This document shows positions 36,721 through 49,818 of a stretch of 64,000 bases of DNA, piece by piece. Source of the stretch: Sipunculus nudus (lineage: Eukaryota > Annelida > Sipuncula > Golfingiida > Sipunculidae). The stretch's first letter is position 1, and each line of letters opens with the position of its first letter. The translations under genes were made by a program, and so were the position numbers. Below the pieces are notes generated by a model. It was given only the letters and a program-made list of their open reading frames with translations, was not told where the DNA came from and searched no databases. The stretch lies in NCBI GenBank assembly GCA_026874595.1, contig CM049322.1:24341400-24405399 (forward strand), read 5' to 3'.

Positions 36721-39700
36721 AAATTTAAAAAAAACTCACATAAAAACCATCATGATTTCTAAGAACCAAGAAACATCAGTTGCACTGGCTGATTGAGATG
36801 GAATGTGAGATAGCATAAAATGTAAATGCAAGAGAAGGTGTATGCACCAGTTAAAATGAGATTTTTTTTAAAACTATGAGATCGGAAGTAAGACCCCAAA
36901 AGTGAGATCAAAAGTGAGATAAAGGTGAGATAAAAAGTAAGATAAAACAGTGAGACAAAGGAAGTGCTAGTGGGTTAGGAGTCAGGAGTGAGCCTGTTTG
37001 TCTGTGTGTATGTGTGTGTGTGACAGAGAGAGAGAGAGAGAGAGAGAGAGCGGGGGGTTAAGAGAAATGGGGAGAAATAGTGAATCAGACTGGGATGAGA
37101 TATATCAATTTAGAGAGTGAGATAAAAAATGAGATAGCAAGTGCAACAGCAAGTGAGATATGTGCATTTAAGTGTTTGGATGAATGACGGTGTGGGTGTT
37201 TATATATGTGGATAAAAAATGTAACCTGAATCATTGTTACAATTATATTCCCTTTTTCTATTGTTTTTATTTAGTTTGAACCTGTTTCCATGGTCAGAAC
37301 TATATAGGATGGCCCATTGCTCCGTGAACAAACTTTCTTACTAGTATAGATGTTTCTTTCCATGTAGGTATTTGTTTCATGTCCTTCTGTCACTATGGAA
37401 ATGACAGGAGGTCCCATAGAAAAATTCCCACATTTGTGTGTTCAAGTCAGACTAACGCATTATTTTAATTTTATATTATCATTGTAAATAAAGCTGTATT
37501 GCATGCATACCTGACCACATTTTGACAGTTCTGGCACATTGGTCTGGGAGACCAAACTGAACTCAGTTTACAAATATGGAGAAAGTGGCGCCTTATGTGA
37601 TTCGTTTGAGAACTATGGGCCTAGTTCTATCTTAGCCTGAAGATGGCAGCACCTCCTGGAGCAAACTGAGGAAAAGGCACCTCTCACAGCATCTGATGTC
37701 AATTTTTTTTCTCTGCAGATAAAAAAATTATCTTTGTATCATTACAAAGTTAAAATCCTATATTATCAAATAAATGAAACCACATATAAATGGGCCTTCT
37801 ATTAGTTTGAGGGTGACACCGGCCGAGGCGTTTCGAATGCCACAAGAAGCATAGCGGTGGGGACCTCTGGTGGGGATTGAAGGTATTTATTTCAGTCATT
37901 TTTTGGAATGAATAACCAAAAATTGCAACAAAATTAATTTAGCCAGAAATACGTCTAGGTACATATAAAGGTCAATGATCAGCGTAGCAGAACTGAATAA
38001 ATCCAATATGGCCACCAAGCCTTACTTCTGAGCCATATTAACTACTTCTTGGCGTCCGTTGAGAAGGCACAGATAGACAGAAGATCAGTTTAGACAACTG
38101 ATCAATCGTTTTCGTCATTTGCTTTTCATGGAAACGGCTCAGTTAATATCCATTGAAACAAGATAGGATCTGGAGAAGATACAGGAACAAATCTGTTCAC
38201 GACAAACGTAAATAGTTGACAGAACTGAAAAAAAGGTGACACAAATAAAGTTCCACTCCACGACAGTCTTTACACATGCAGGAACAACCTCCACGGGACA
38301 AATTCTAGAAATAGAGCTAAAATAGGTAAAGATTTAACGTACCTCACAGAAGTTACATAAACAAAGAAATTCCCTGAGAAAGAATGCTTAAAACATAATT
38401 TTGGCAAACATGGTGGTAGTTTCGTGGGATTATTCATCCATTCATAATTTTCAAAACTGATTCTTCTATTTCTCCTGTAGCAATATTTGGAGACAAAACT
38501 GGACCCTTTCATTTAAGTTACTTTAGACGTTGGCGGAGGAGCTGGATCGGGCTCGGTGTGCCAGCAACCAGCGCAGCTCGGCCCTGTCTTTATATATCAC
38601 TACTTACCTACCAAGAGAGCTCAGATCGTAACTGAGTTGAACGTGTAAACATATTTAACTTAATATTAAGAGGGGTCATGGCAAATCTTCTTGGGCACTC
38701 GAATGACCTATATATAGCGATTTTCTGATCTTCTGATTATGCATGAGTGTGGTACAAATATTGTATATTAGTTAATAAAATTGAAATAATGTGCTCCATT
38801 TACACCTGCAAGACTTGCAGCATGCATAGTTTAGAAATAACTGAATTTGTATTTCTCCGAGTAATGGGATAAAAAAGTTTGAGGAGAAAAAAGTTAACGA
38901 CTCTTGTCGGTAAAAACACATATATACAAAAGGCCAGATTTCTCAAACCTATAATTTTTTTATAACAAAAGTTCTGATTACATGACCATTACATGTTGCT
39001 CAAGGGCCATGATGTTCAACTGAACTGGACACACCATTATAGGCACATAAACGTAAATCAAAAGCGACCTTTTTGGATTTGCAAGAAGAGTTTACAGAAC
39101 AATCTTTGCAGATTATTTATTTTAGCGTCTTAATTCTCATGGTTACCGTTTGTGCCCTGGTAAGTATGAGACTGATAGCTGTAGTCTGTCATTCTGAACA
39201 AGAGCCGCAGGGGTCTCGCATTCACTCTGTGCATACTAATGGGTAACACTGAAAAATAGAGTGATACTGCAACATTTTGTAGTATGCTGTACTGCAGTAT
39301 ATAATATGTGCTACTTATCTCTTAAATGTGCATAACATTAATAAAAGCCATAGACTTCTAGTGCGGGCTGAGTGATGCTTGGAAATATATAATAAAAGAT
39401 CTGATTACGTGCAGAGACAGAGGAAACTGACCCAAAACAGTATATTTAAACACTAAAGCAAGATGGTAAGATTGGCAAGAAAAGTTGGCTTAAAAGGCAT
39501 TCACACATTTTTTAAATATGAGTCCTGAGACCTTGACCTCTGACCTCACGATCCCAAAATCAATAGAGTTCTTGCTTTTTTGGTGGGCGATATATATTTG
39601 ACTATTGGCAGGTGAGCTGTATGTATAAGATAGAACCTCTGTTATGAAAGGTTTTGCTGAAAATGCATCCACAATTGTTTTAAAAATGTGGGAACTGTGA

Positions 39701-41114
39701 CCTTTTAGGTCACAAAAATAGGCCAAATTAAGCAGCGCCAAAAGTCACATGATTAATAATTGGCAATGGACACAGAAATCAAACAATGCCATGAGGGAGG
39801 ACGTTGAAAAACAAGTTTTGACTCAAATAAACTAAGTCAACACAAGTGGGACTGTCTGCAGCTTTCACTGAAATACCTATCACTGTATCAATGAATATGC
39901 CCTTTAACTCTTAAAAATAATATTCAGACGCAGACAAAATCTACACTTGAAATCCCCAAAATATGTGAAAAGGGACCTAAAAGACAACTTTTTCCTGAAA
40001 TATGTTGAAATTAACACTCGGCTAGAATGATGGCTTTAAAATATGTAGATGCAGGCCCTAATGACAGGGGGGGGGGGGCGCTCAGTCGGTACGTCGAGCC
40101 AGCCAAGAATATGATAAAGGGCCCAAAATGTTTAAAAATTTATGTCTTATTTCTAATTTTAAATATTTTTTTCAAGACAGCCAGAGAGGTCCCGGGCCGG
40201 CCAACACTCAGCTAGTTTCCTGTAGGGCACTTATAAATGCGAAAGTTTCGTTTTTCATTCGTGCTTTTTTTCACCGGGGTCCGCGGGGAAGTAATGGTGT
40301 TTCATAAATTAGTTAAACGCCTGGAAAATTAAGGTAGTCTCATTTAATATTTGTACTATCAAAAATATAGTTTTTAATTAGGAGTTACACGAAAAAGCCT
40401 AAGGGGGCCTGCATGGGTCGGCTAAGTGCTTCCTTTATGGAACAAGAAATTTCTTTAAAATGAGGACGTCTCTTTTGGCTTTTTTGTTAAATTATATATG
40501 TGTAGCTTTTCATGGGGGGAGGGCTCAGCGGGTCCCTGACGACTATATTGTTCGAGTTTCTTAGGGCACAAACAAATCCTTGTAAATCCGAACTTTGTCT
40601 TGTCTTTGTTATAACTTGTGTAGATTTAAACATGAGTGTAAAGAATTGACTAAGGGGACTTGGGCCATGAAGTTTCCAAAAGTACAAGAAAATGCATGAT
40701 CAATATCAGGAAATTTCATTTTTCTTAAATTGTGTTAGCTAGCTAGTCTTAATCCGGCGGGCCCAACGAGGTCTATATTTAGTTCAGCGGTCATAACGAT
40801 ATCGTTTTCTTCCTCCGTTCGTTAGAGATTTATGGAATGCACTGGAGCGCCACCACTTGGTATCAGGCGGAACGGGTGTGAGGGGGTGCGAGCCGGATGC
40901 CGCGAACTAGCTCTACAAAGTCGTGCGGGCATCAGTAATTTGGTCTATATACGAAACGGTTTGTGTCTTATAATATTTTTTTGTTAAAGAGCCAACTAGA
41001 ATAAAATGAAACAATTGCATATGAAAACTGACCTCCACAGCGAGACTGAGAGATTACGATGTAAAACACTGTAATATCGCTCACTGAGCGGTACAACCTG
41101 ACTACGTGAATGAA
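36721..41114. other. Long intergenic stretch, no gene supported
   Basis: Contains a GTGAGATAAAA-type imperfect tandem stretch (about 36895-36960), a GA microsatellite at 37024-37050 and a G-run near 40068. Open frames are below 85 codons with no recognisable domain. Confidence 0.5.
37024..37050. repeat. (GA)n microsatellite
   Basis: About 13 GA units. Confidence 0.9.
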
Positions 41115-41123
41115 GGTTAGAGG

Positions 41124-43236
41124 GGCAATAAATAAAACTCGGAAGCCTTCGGAAGTCGGAAGCCGTTTTAATTTTTAGTATAATGTTAAAAATAACGATC
41201 ATACCAACACTTTTTCGTGTTAAAATGTAAGACATAGACCCATTTACAAAACCAGGAAGTTGCACAAACGTATATTCCAATATATGAAAATTAAAGCATT
41301 CGGAAGTCATCCTGAGGTGTCAGATGATGCTCAAAATGCATAAAACTCGGAAGTCGAGACCATAGCACCAACCGACAATGACACAGAAAAAGTCTTGCAT
41401 AATTCCAGATTTTGATTAAAGTGATATATATGTATTTGAATAAAATCATAATGAATATTACTAATTAAACATAATGATATATAAAATATATAAAAAAATA
41501 AATGTTGAAATATACATTCAAATGTAATACATTATATATCAAATCGTGACGTAATATTTTAATATGTAATGTTATTTTTTATATATAAAATATAAAAGCA
41601 TTTTAAATTTCGTAATTTTATCAAAATGGTGTAATTATTCTTTTAGAATAGAATATTATATCATATAAAAAAATAAGTATAACTTAAACAACATTTATTT
41701 GTATTATAATAATTTTACATATATAATACTATTCAAATATTTGATAAAATACATAAATTTTTATATTAATGTAAAAAAGTATCAAACTGTCGCATCCTTG
41801 CAGAAACTGGTAAAACCGTTAGAAAAGTCCATTCAGTTTTGTAATAATAAAACTAATTTATTTTATCCATTAGGGTGCTATATACAATATAAATGAAACT
41901 AAATTTTATCCATGCGTTAGGATGCTATGGAACGCATATAACTCTCCAAGGCTTGCTGAATACTGATCACCCAACGTATCAGGAAACATTTTTAGAACAT
42001 TGCACAGACAATTTGCATAAAAACACTTCCAAAATATTTCGAAAATTTAAAAATATGTAAAACTACATATAACTGTGAAAGATTAAAAAAAAAAGGCATG
42101 TGGTGCTGCAAAAACATTGATATAAATTATAACAGTATCTTTATATTTTAATTTTAGCTTAATTAAAATAATTTATGTAGGAAGGACATTACATTATTAT
42201 ATGAATTCATAGAACACTTTTTTTAATTTTACACTTTAAAGCTACATTCTGTTTTGGAAACATTTTAAGAACAGCTTCATAAAATGTTTATGCTAACTAA
42301 AGATCAGGCAATAAGAACAAGGAAACGCGTGTGCCTTTAAGGTAACGTAATGAAATATTACATAGATTGTAATCAGTTACAAATTAATAGGAGGAATCGC
42401 CACCTAAAATCTTTTCTGCCATCTGTTATCCATTTTATTTGTTAGAATAACTCGCTAGGTGGAGGGGATAAATTATCACATAAATGAATGGATATATAAA
42501 TACTCATATTATATACAATTTAATAATTCTTACTTAATTTAGGAATATTGATTATATTGTACTTTTATAATATATGATATTTTATCATATAATATAATTT
42601 AATATCAAATTATATCGCTGTTGAATGAATATATAATTATATCGTCATCTATATATGTTATTTAACACATTGTGTATACATTTTAATATACTTGTTATTA
42701 TGTAATTATATTTTGCATCATGTATGTATTTGTTCAATGAAAAAAATAGAGAATACCAAAACAAATCTGTTTTGTATTATACTTTTTTTATTTTTTTATT
42801 TGTTATTATAGTATTTTATATTCATGTTTTACATTTCAATATCAATTTATATATTATTTTGTTATTTATATACATTTTGATTTTATTCAAATACATATAT
42901 AAATATTACCTAAATTAATATTTGGGTTGATGCAAGACCCTTTTTGTGTCGTTGTCGGTTGGTATACTGTGGCTTGACTTCCGAGTTTTATGCATTTTGA
43001 GCATCATCTGTCACTTCAGGATGACTTCCGAGAGGCTTCCGACACATTAATTATTCTTTAATTTTCATATATGTTAATATATATCCTTGAAACTTTCAGG
43101 TATGAAAAAAGGTGTCTATATCTTCCGTTTTAACACAAAAACTTGTCGATTTGTTTGTTATTTTTAAAATTATACTAAAAAATAAAACGGCTTCCAACTT
43201 CCGAAGGCTTCCGACTTCCGAGTTTTATTTATTGCC
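41124..43236. mobile_element. Long-TIR Mutator-like foldback element with 9-bp target duplication
   Basis: The ends start GGCAATAAATAAAACTCGG and finish with its complement. The two arms (about 41124-41430 and 42930-43236) match as inverted repeats over about 300 bp, at roughly 80% by eye. Each arm carries ACTCGGAAG motifs at its outer and inner edges. A perfect 9-bp direct repeat GGTTAGAGG flanks it (41115-41123 and 43237-43245). Long terminal inverted repeats with a 9-bp duplication are characteristic of Mutator-like elements (established knowledge). The ~1.5-kb interior is extremely AT-rich and has no transposase, so the element is non-autonomous. It sits inside the first bases of the MITE at 43237-43723. 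Confidence 0.85.
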
Positions 43237-43723
43237 GGTTAGAGGGACCTATTTCACGGCCCTATATATTATCATATAATTATAAGATACACATGTTGGG
43301 GGCTCTTGGAAAGTTTTTTTCTATCGAGTGTTTGGCATCATGTGATACATCAAAATCATGCTCACCTCCTGCATTTTTATTTTGTTCCAGGAAAACAGGG
43401 GGTTCAGCATCTCATTTTCGCGGTATATGACAGAAAGCTACAGCTTCTAAAACTGGCCATTAGATGTCGCCACCTCTCAAGACATTTCCAGGAATCACAT
43501 ATACAACTTTCAATCCCCTCCAGCATAAACAAATAAAGGCCAACCCTGCTATTTTTTTTTTATTTAATTTCTCCTATCACCCACCTGCCATACATATTGT
43601 ATGCATCCTGAAATATTTTTTCCCTGAAATTTTCTGCTGCCCTGCAATATTTAATGCCCGCTCGCTCTTGACGCCACAAATTGGGCCGACCCTGACCGGA
43701 CCCGGAAATAGGTCCCTCTAACC
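43237..43723. mobile_element. GGTTAGAGGGACC MITE, copy 1, interrupted at its left tip
   Basis: Inverted ends of about 20 bp (GGTTAGAGGGACCTATTTC and GGAAATAGGTCCCTCTAACC). Its first nine bases are duplicated on the far side of the Mutator-like element, which shows that the larger element inserted into this one. A second copy lies 0.6 kb downstream. No target duplication was identified. An 85-120-codon frame shared by both copies has no known domain. Confidence 0.8.
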
Positions 43724-44304
43724 TACACTTACCCCAACCCGACCCAAATTATTTTTTTTTAATATATTTAGAAAGTTCTTACTTGTTCGAGTACAAAAAA
43801 AAGTTCGCGGCCAATACAGCAGATTTTAGGTCCCCTGTGGAGGGCGAAATGTATCAGAACACACCCGGTGAAAATGACCATTTCTGCTGCACAGGAGTGA
43901 ATACAACCAAGTCATCTACAATTTCATTATATAAAAGATTCACCCATCCTACTGGCATTTGTTTTATTTATTCAAATAAGATATGGTTTTATTTGAAGGG
44001 GGGGGGTTACTTTTTTAAGGGGGGAGGGTAAAAAATTGGGGGGGGGGGGCTCTGTGTGTTTATAAGTGTGTGGGGGAGGGGGCCATGTTGAGCCAGGTGT
44101 TTATTTTTGGCGATAATAGGGGTACGCATGATTTAAATTATTGGATTTTGAAAAACTTTTTGGAAAAAAAACAAACATATTCTGTATGTTTCATCCTGAC
44201 ATAAAAAAATAAGTTTGTTCAAAAAGATTTGGTTTAACTTACTGTCTGCTGTGATTTTTCTCCCCAATTGTAAAGAGACTGCTGTTTTTCCTGATGCACC
44301 TAAA
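43724..44304. other. Spacer between MITE copies with poly-G runs
   Basis: G-runs near 43999-44007 and 44039-44049. No gene seen. Confidence 0.5.
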
Positions 44305-44783
44305 GGTTAGAGGGACCTATTTCCAGGCCCTATATATTATCATATAAGATGCACATACTGGGGGCTCTGGGAAAGTTTTTTCTATCGAGTGTTTGGCATC
44401 ATGTGATACATCAAAATCATGCTCACCTCCTGCATTTTTATTTTATTCCAGGAAAACTGGGTTCAGTATCTCATTTTCACGGTATATGACAGAAAGCTAC
44501 AGCTTCTAAAACTGGCCATTAGATGTCGCCACCTCTCAAGACATTTCCAGGAATCACATATACAACTTTCAATCCCCTCCAGCATAAACAAAAAAAGGCC
44601 GACCCTGCTATTTTTTTATTTATTTAATTTCTCCTATCACCAACCTGCCATACATATTGTATGCATCCTGAAATATTTTTTCCCTGAAATTTTCTGCTGC
44701 CCTGCAATATTTAATGCCCGCTCCCTCTTGACGCCACAAATTGGGCAGACCCTGACCGGACCCGGAAATAGGTCCCTCTAACC
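44305..44783. mobile_element. GGTTAGAGGGACC MITE, copy 2
   Basis: A 479-bp direct copy of the element at 43237-43723, closely similar, with both inverted ends intact (GGTTAGAGGGACCTATTTCC / GGAAATAGGTCCCTCTAACC). No transposase. Confidence 0.85.
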
Positions 44784-45033
44784 TGAAAAGGTAGCAGCAG
44801 GAGAAGTTTACACTCGTCGAGCAGCTACAGGTTGCTGTGGTCAAGACCTTAGCCCTGTGCACTCCTTCAGCACGTTCTCTGAGCCAACAGACGCAATGTC
44901 ACACCAAGCCAAGTAGAGAGCCTGGAGGGGTACAGGTGAATTCTGCCCATTTCTAACCCGGCCCGTACTTACCAACCCAGCCCATTCAAATAACCAACAC
45001 GGCCCGTACCTGGACCTTGCCTATACAGTAATG

Positions 45034-45036
<3 letters not shown>

Positions 45037-45113
<77 letters not shown>
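45037..45113. repeat. (AT)n microsatellite
   Basis: About 38 AT units inside the foldback element. Confidence 0.95.
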
Positions 45114-45119
<6 letters not shown>

Positions 45120-45360
45120 AATATATATTATAATATGAAAAATCACAATATGTCTAATCCTAAATCCTTTTTTTTATTCATATTTTACTTTTTTTATGAG
45201 AGAGAGTGAGAAAAAGACAGAGAAAGAGAGAGAGATAGAACAGGAACGAGAACTAATTTTACTTATTAATATTTGTTTCACCTGTGTTATTATAAATGAG
45301 ATAACATAAATAATTGTTGATAATTTTATCATCTTAGGTGCTGCAGTTTGGTGTCAATAG

Positions 45361-45363
<3 letters not shown>

Positions 45364-45441
<78 letters not shown>
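45364..45441. repeat. (AT)n microsatellite
   Basis: About 39 AT units inside the foldback element. Confidence 0.95.
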
Positions 45442-45442
<1 letters not shown>

Positions 45443-45522
45443 GTAGAGAAATTTGTTCAATATAAACTGTACTTTTAAATGAAAGTGTCATTAAATAGCC
45501 ATCATGTATGGTATCAAATTAT

Positions 45523-45645
45523 ATCCATGAAGAATAATTTTTATTTTTAAAAATTGACAAACATGACATTAAATTTCACTATATCCGTGAAGAATAATTT
45601 ATATTTTTAAAAATTGACAAACATGACATTAAATTTTACGATAAA
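45523..45645. repeat. 60-bp tandem duplication
   Basis: ATATCCATGAAGAATAATTT and the 40 bp after it are repeated once, 60 bp downstream, with only a few differences. Confidence 0.85.
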
Positions 45646-46276
45646 CTTTATAATCATGTAAACCTTTGATGTTGCCCGAGGGAAATATTAAATAGTTGTG
45701 GTGAAATGTAATACATTAGTTACATGTATTTGCGCAACAAGTGTGTTTCAACGGAAAGACTTATTCATAATATACATATTTAGACTGCATGCGTAAATGA
45801 CAGGAAACTTATGTAAATATTAACAAGTTATGCATATGTTGAATAGTATATAATATTTTTGTAGTAGTTTATTTATTATCGTTATTTATTATTATTAAGA
45901 TAGGTAAATGAAAAGTTATGGATTCGATAAATATTGTGTATATTATTTATGTGTGTGTGTATGTGTAGAAACAGAGAGAGAGAGAGAGAGTGCTAGGCTA
46001 AAATCTTCCTCTAAATCTCCATTAGTTTACACACATTTTAATGTTTTAGACATATTGCGATTTTTCATATTATAATATATATATTGATTCAAGTTATTGA
46101 ATAGGCAAGGTCCAGGTATGGGCCTAGTTGGTAAGTACGGGCCGGGTTAGAAATGGGCCGAATTAACCTGTACCCGCCGCGAGAGGCCGCCACCATAAAT
46201 CCCTAGCCGGTGACCTTTTAGGAAGGCTACAGCATCCACAGCCGCAAAGGCAGAAGCAACCCACATTCCCTCCTGT

Positions 46277-46404
46277 GATCCCAACAGTGGAGACCCAGCA
46301 ATGCCATTCGAGAGCCGAACTCGATCATTGTGAATGACAGTGTTTTGGGACAATGATCGAGTTCGGCTCTTGAATGGCATGGGTGGGTCTCTGCTGCTGG
46401 GATT
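46277..46404. repeat. Large hairpin, ~55-bp arms and 18-bp loop
   Basis: The left arm 46277-46331 (GATCCCAACAGTGGAGACCC...) pairs with the right arm 46350-46404 with only scattered mismatches. The innermost ~29 bp (CCATTC..GAGCCGAACTCGATCATTGT) is nearly perfect. No gene lies inside. The arms may be remains of a foldback element. Confidence 0.8.
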
Positions 46405-46821
46405 GTGAATGAAAAGGGTAAAAGTTAAGATGCCTTAAACATAAAGTTAAATGCATTTAAGTGTTTTGGCACTCATGCACCTATACAGCGCCGACTATGC
46501 TATGTCACACAACAAGGGACGCTTTTTTAACATATAACTGTCTATAATACTACTCAAATATCACTTTCTTACATATACTCAACACAGGTTATGTCATAAT
46601 ACATCTTTTATCTACGATCTCCATGTAGTCGTATCAACATCCTTTTACATCCACCATGATCAACTGTACGGTGTGGCATACAATATAATTCCCTTTATTT
46701 TTTTAATACATCATCAGGAAACCCCACCTTTTGGCATAACTCACACCTTCACAATCTTGCATAACTCTTAAGTCCGATTTATCACATCTCGATACAGTGT
46801 TTTAGATAATTCTAGGACTCA
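46405..46821. other. Spacer, no gene seen
   Basis: AT-rich sequence without recognisable features. Confidence 0.5.
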
Positions 46822-47046
46822 CAGGGGGGGTTTGGGGGGTCTCCCTCCCAATCATTACTCATGTTGATTGTCATATCATGGGGGGGGGGGGGGGGGGGTT
46901 TGGGGGGTCTCCCCCCCTCCCCAATATTTACCCATATTCATTCTAATTACTCTTCATGTTTATATATTTACTCATGTTGATTTTCATATCCTCGGGGGGG
47001 GGGGGGGGTCTCCCCCCAATATTTACTCATATTCATTCTAATTACC
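46822..47046. repeat. G-rich triplicated block
   Basis: Three related units each contain a G-run of up to about 17, followed by TTTGGGGGGTCTCCC (shortened in the third), CAATATTTACTCAT and ATTCTAATTAC. The runs are strong G-quadruplex candidates and also a likely place for assembly error in run length. Confidence 0.75.
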
Positions 47047-47205
47047 CAAGTAAACAATAATTCATCTTAACCTTTTACTATCCTTGTTCATTTTTCAGCT
47101 AGTTAAACCAAGCATTCGATTTGGTGTTTGTACAAAGTTAATTCACTGATCACATTATCATGAATCCTGGTGAAGTAAACCCCCACAGTGTACCATGTGA
47201 TCACA

Positions 47206-49818
47206 TTTTTAGCTCAGCTGACTATAAGTCATCTGAGCTATAGTCGTGGTCCATTGTCCGTCGTCCGTCCGTCCGTCCGTAGATGTGGCACGTTTTGAAA
47301 CCGTAAGACCTAGGAATCCAAAATTCAGCATAATGTTAGATGTCCCCAAGATCTCCTAACAAGCCGAAAACTGGGTCTTTTCGACTTCGTTCCTTTGAGA
47401 AATTAAGGAAAAACCTCAACTTTTTATTAAAAACCTATTTTCACACTTCAGGACTGCCTAATATCAAAACCACTCATCTGTTTTTCCTCATATTTACCAT
47501 AAATATTCCTCTATATAGTTCCTATGTACATTCAAGAAATTACGTCTGTATTATATAATTTAAAAAAGTTATGGACCCAAACATAATGCATTTTGTAAAA
47601 AATCAGGAAAGATATTTGATCACTTAACACAAAACATGGTAAAGCTATGGACCTTTTTTCCAGTAATATAACTTTAATTAATCAAAATTAAATTGTATAC
47701 CCAAAATTAGATGAAAATCTTTTAAATTTTTTAAAATATTAATAAAAATAAAAAATTGGTACCTTAAATTTTGCCCAACTTTGACCATGGCACGTTTTTT
47801 TCCTGTGAGTACTGTATATTTAACTTTCACAGCATGTTTTTGTTACCTTTTCAACTGTTAACACCAAATATTTGAAACCAGTTGATCAAAAACTAGATTT
47901 TATTCAAGTTTTCAAGCACCATGTAACATATTGTTTACATCAAGCTAGTGTTATGCAGTTTGCAAGAGCTCAGCTCCCCAGCTTCAGCTCTTAGTTCCTT
48001 AAATTCGGCATACAGCTAGATGTCTCTAAAATCCCCTACCATGCCAAGAATTTGGTCACTAGGACTTAATACCTTCGAGATATTAATGAAAAACATCATT
48101 TTTCCATTAAAAACCCATTGTTACACTTCAAGACTGCCTTATATCAAAACCACTGATCTGACTTTAATCATAAAAAAATATACATATTTTTCATTCTCTA
48201 TGCACATGCCAGAAATGATGTCAGTATTGCGTAATTGTTTTAAGTTAGGGGCCGAAACATAATGCACTTTGTAAAAAATCAAGAAATATATTTACTCCCT
48301 TAACAAGGGGATTGCTGAAGCTAGAGATTTTTTGTCAGGGATGTAACATTATTTAATCAAGATTGAATTGAAAACCAAAATTAGTTATGAATTTTTCAAA
48401 TTTTATAAGTTATTAGTATAAATGTAAAATTAATAACTTAAATTTTGCCCAACTTTGACCATGGCACGTTTGTTTCCTGTGAGCACTGTTGATATAATTT
48501 TCATATCATGCGCACATAAGGATTTCAGCTTTTAAGTTTAGAAAGCTGAAAGAAATTGGCCAAAAATTGTAGCTTCCATAAATGTTTTTATGAGACCCTG
48601 TCAGACTTTGGCTCTCTCCAGCCCCTCTTGAGTCACCTGTATGTTGACCTTGTTGAACTTTCAGCAAATTATGCATGCTTGAGGCGAGGCATATAGGGGC
48701 ATCCAGGCAGCTTATGGCCAGCCACAGTTGATCCAGGTGTCCAACCCAACTCATCTAGTAGTTTTAACCAACTACATAACAATAAACAATAAATTAATAA
48801 ATGTTTATTGGTTTTTAATAACAAATTAAAGTAAATTAGAAAAGGAATTTGTTAGTTGATAATAACCGGAGATTAACTTGTAGTTACTGATGATATAAGA
48901 ATCTTGTATCAATGGATAGAATGTCACGTATTCCAAATAACACCATGCAGTCACCTATGGTATTTTTCAGTTCAATTTTAATGATAAAAAAATAAATCAT
49001 ATTATTCATTACTAATCATTGGGGATCTTATGAAGGAAATTAATGATAGACAAAGATGCAGTTGATAATATTAATCTAGATTCCTATTGTGTCTAGTGTG
49101 AACATTGATGTGAAATTAGTCCAAAATGAATATATTACATTTTTTTTTATATGAATAAAAGCCATAAAACCAGGTACTTATGATCATTATTTAGATGTGT
49201 GAATTTTGTATATTCTGGATTCTAAACATCATTGTTTGGTGAAAACTGAATAAATACCAGACATGGTGCAAATACTTTGCAAATGTATTTGAATACGAAT
49301 ATGAATATGTACTCCAACATAAAATTTTATTGCATAAGAATGGGAATTCAGGTAAAAATGAAAGTATATGAATAACAGTGCAAATACTTTCAAAATGTAT
49401 TCATGAATGCATTCATAAATATATTCTTTGATATAATTTTAATAATCATTTCAGTTGTATTTTATTTTAAAAAATCATATGATTCTCTTATTATTTTTAT
49501 TAAAAATTATATTTGGGACATTTTGTAATTATTTTTAATAAATAGTTAAACTCTTATATTATATGTTCTGCTTATAAGTTATATGGCCAAGTCAAAATCT
49601 GTGTGACAATAGCACTCCATTTGTTAATAAAATAAATGAAATCAATCCTCTTCCCTGTCTCCAAAGATGCTATCAAAATCATACATAAGCTAAACACCCA
49701 CAACTCATAATACAGCTTATATTTATTTCCACACTTAGCAAGCATATGCCTCATTTTTAAATCATGTTTTTTTATCATATTTAACAGCTGAGCCCGTGAC
49801 CCATGGGTCCCTTGTTTT
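47206..49818 (+). mobile_element. AGCTCAG hairpin element, 2.6-kb copy
   Basis: Starts TTTTTAGCTCAGCTGACT, forming a hairpin with AGTCATCTGAGCT, then a CCGTCCGTCCGT tract. Two tandem ~680-bp units follow (TAGATGTC..CAA.ATC near 47336 and 48018, each with the AAATTTTGCCCAACTTTGACC box). A ~1.3-kb unique part precedes a tail with CAGCTGAGC..GTGACCCATGGGTCCCTTG. The 58053-60912 copy has the same order in the same orientation. Open frames of about 70-80 codons recur in both copies but have no known domain. The head and tail are shared with the shorter elements at 25609, 50293 and 54924. Confidence 0.85.

Larger units (their letters stand above)
44928..46175. mobile_element. Foldback element with ~85-bp inverted ends and AT-repeat interior
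   Basis: The left end (GGGTACAGGTGAATTC...ACCCGGCCCGTACTTACC, about 44928-45030) recurs inverted at about 46093-46175 with few mismatches. The interior holds two long AT arrays, a 60-bp tandem duplication and a GA run. No coding content. A target duplication could not be identified, so a simple inverted duplication remains possible. Confidence 0.7.

Noticed and set aside
41699-42918. Short frames in the AT-rich centre of the Mutator-like element
   Set aside because: Composition-driven Tyr/Ile/Phe/Asn-rich translations with no transposase motif.
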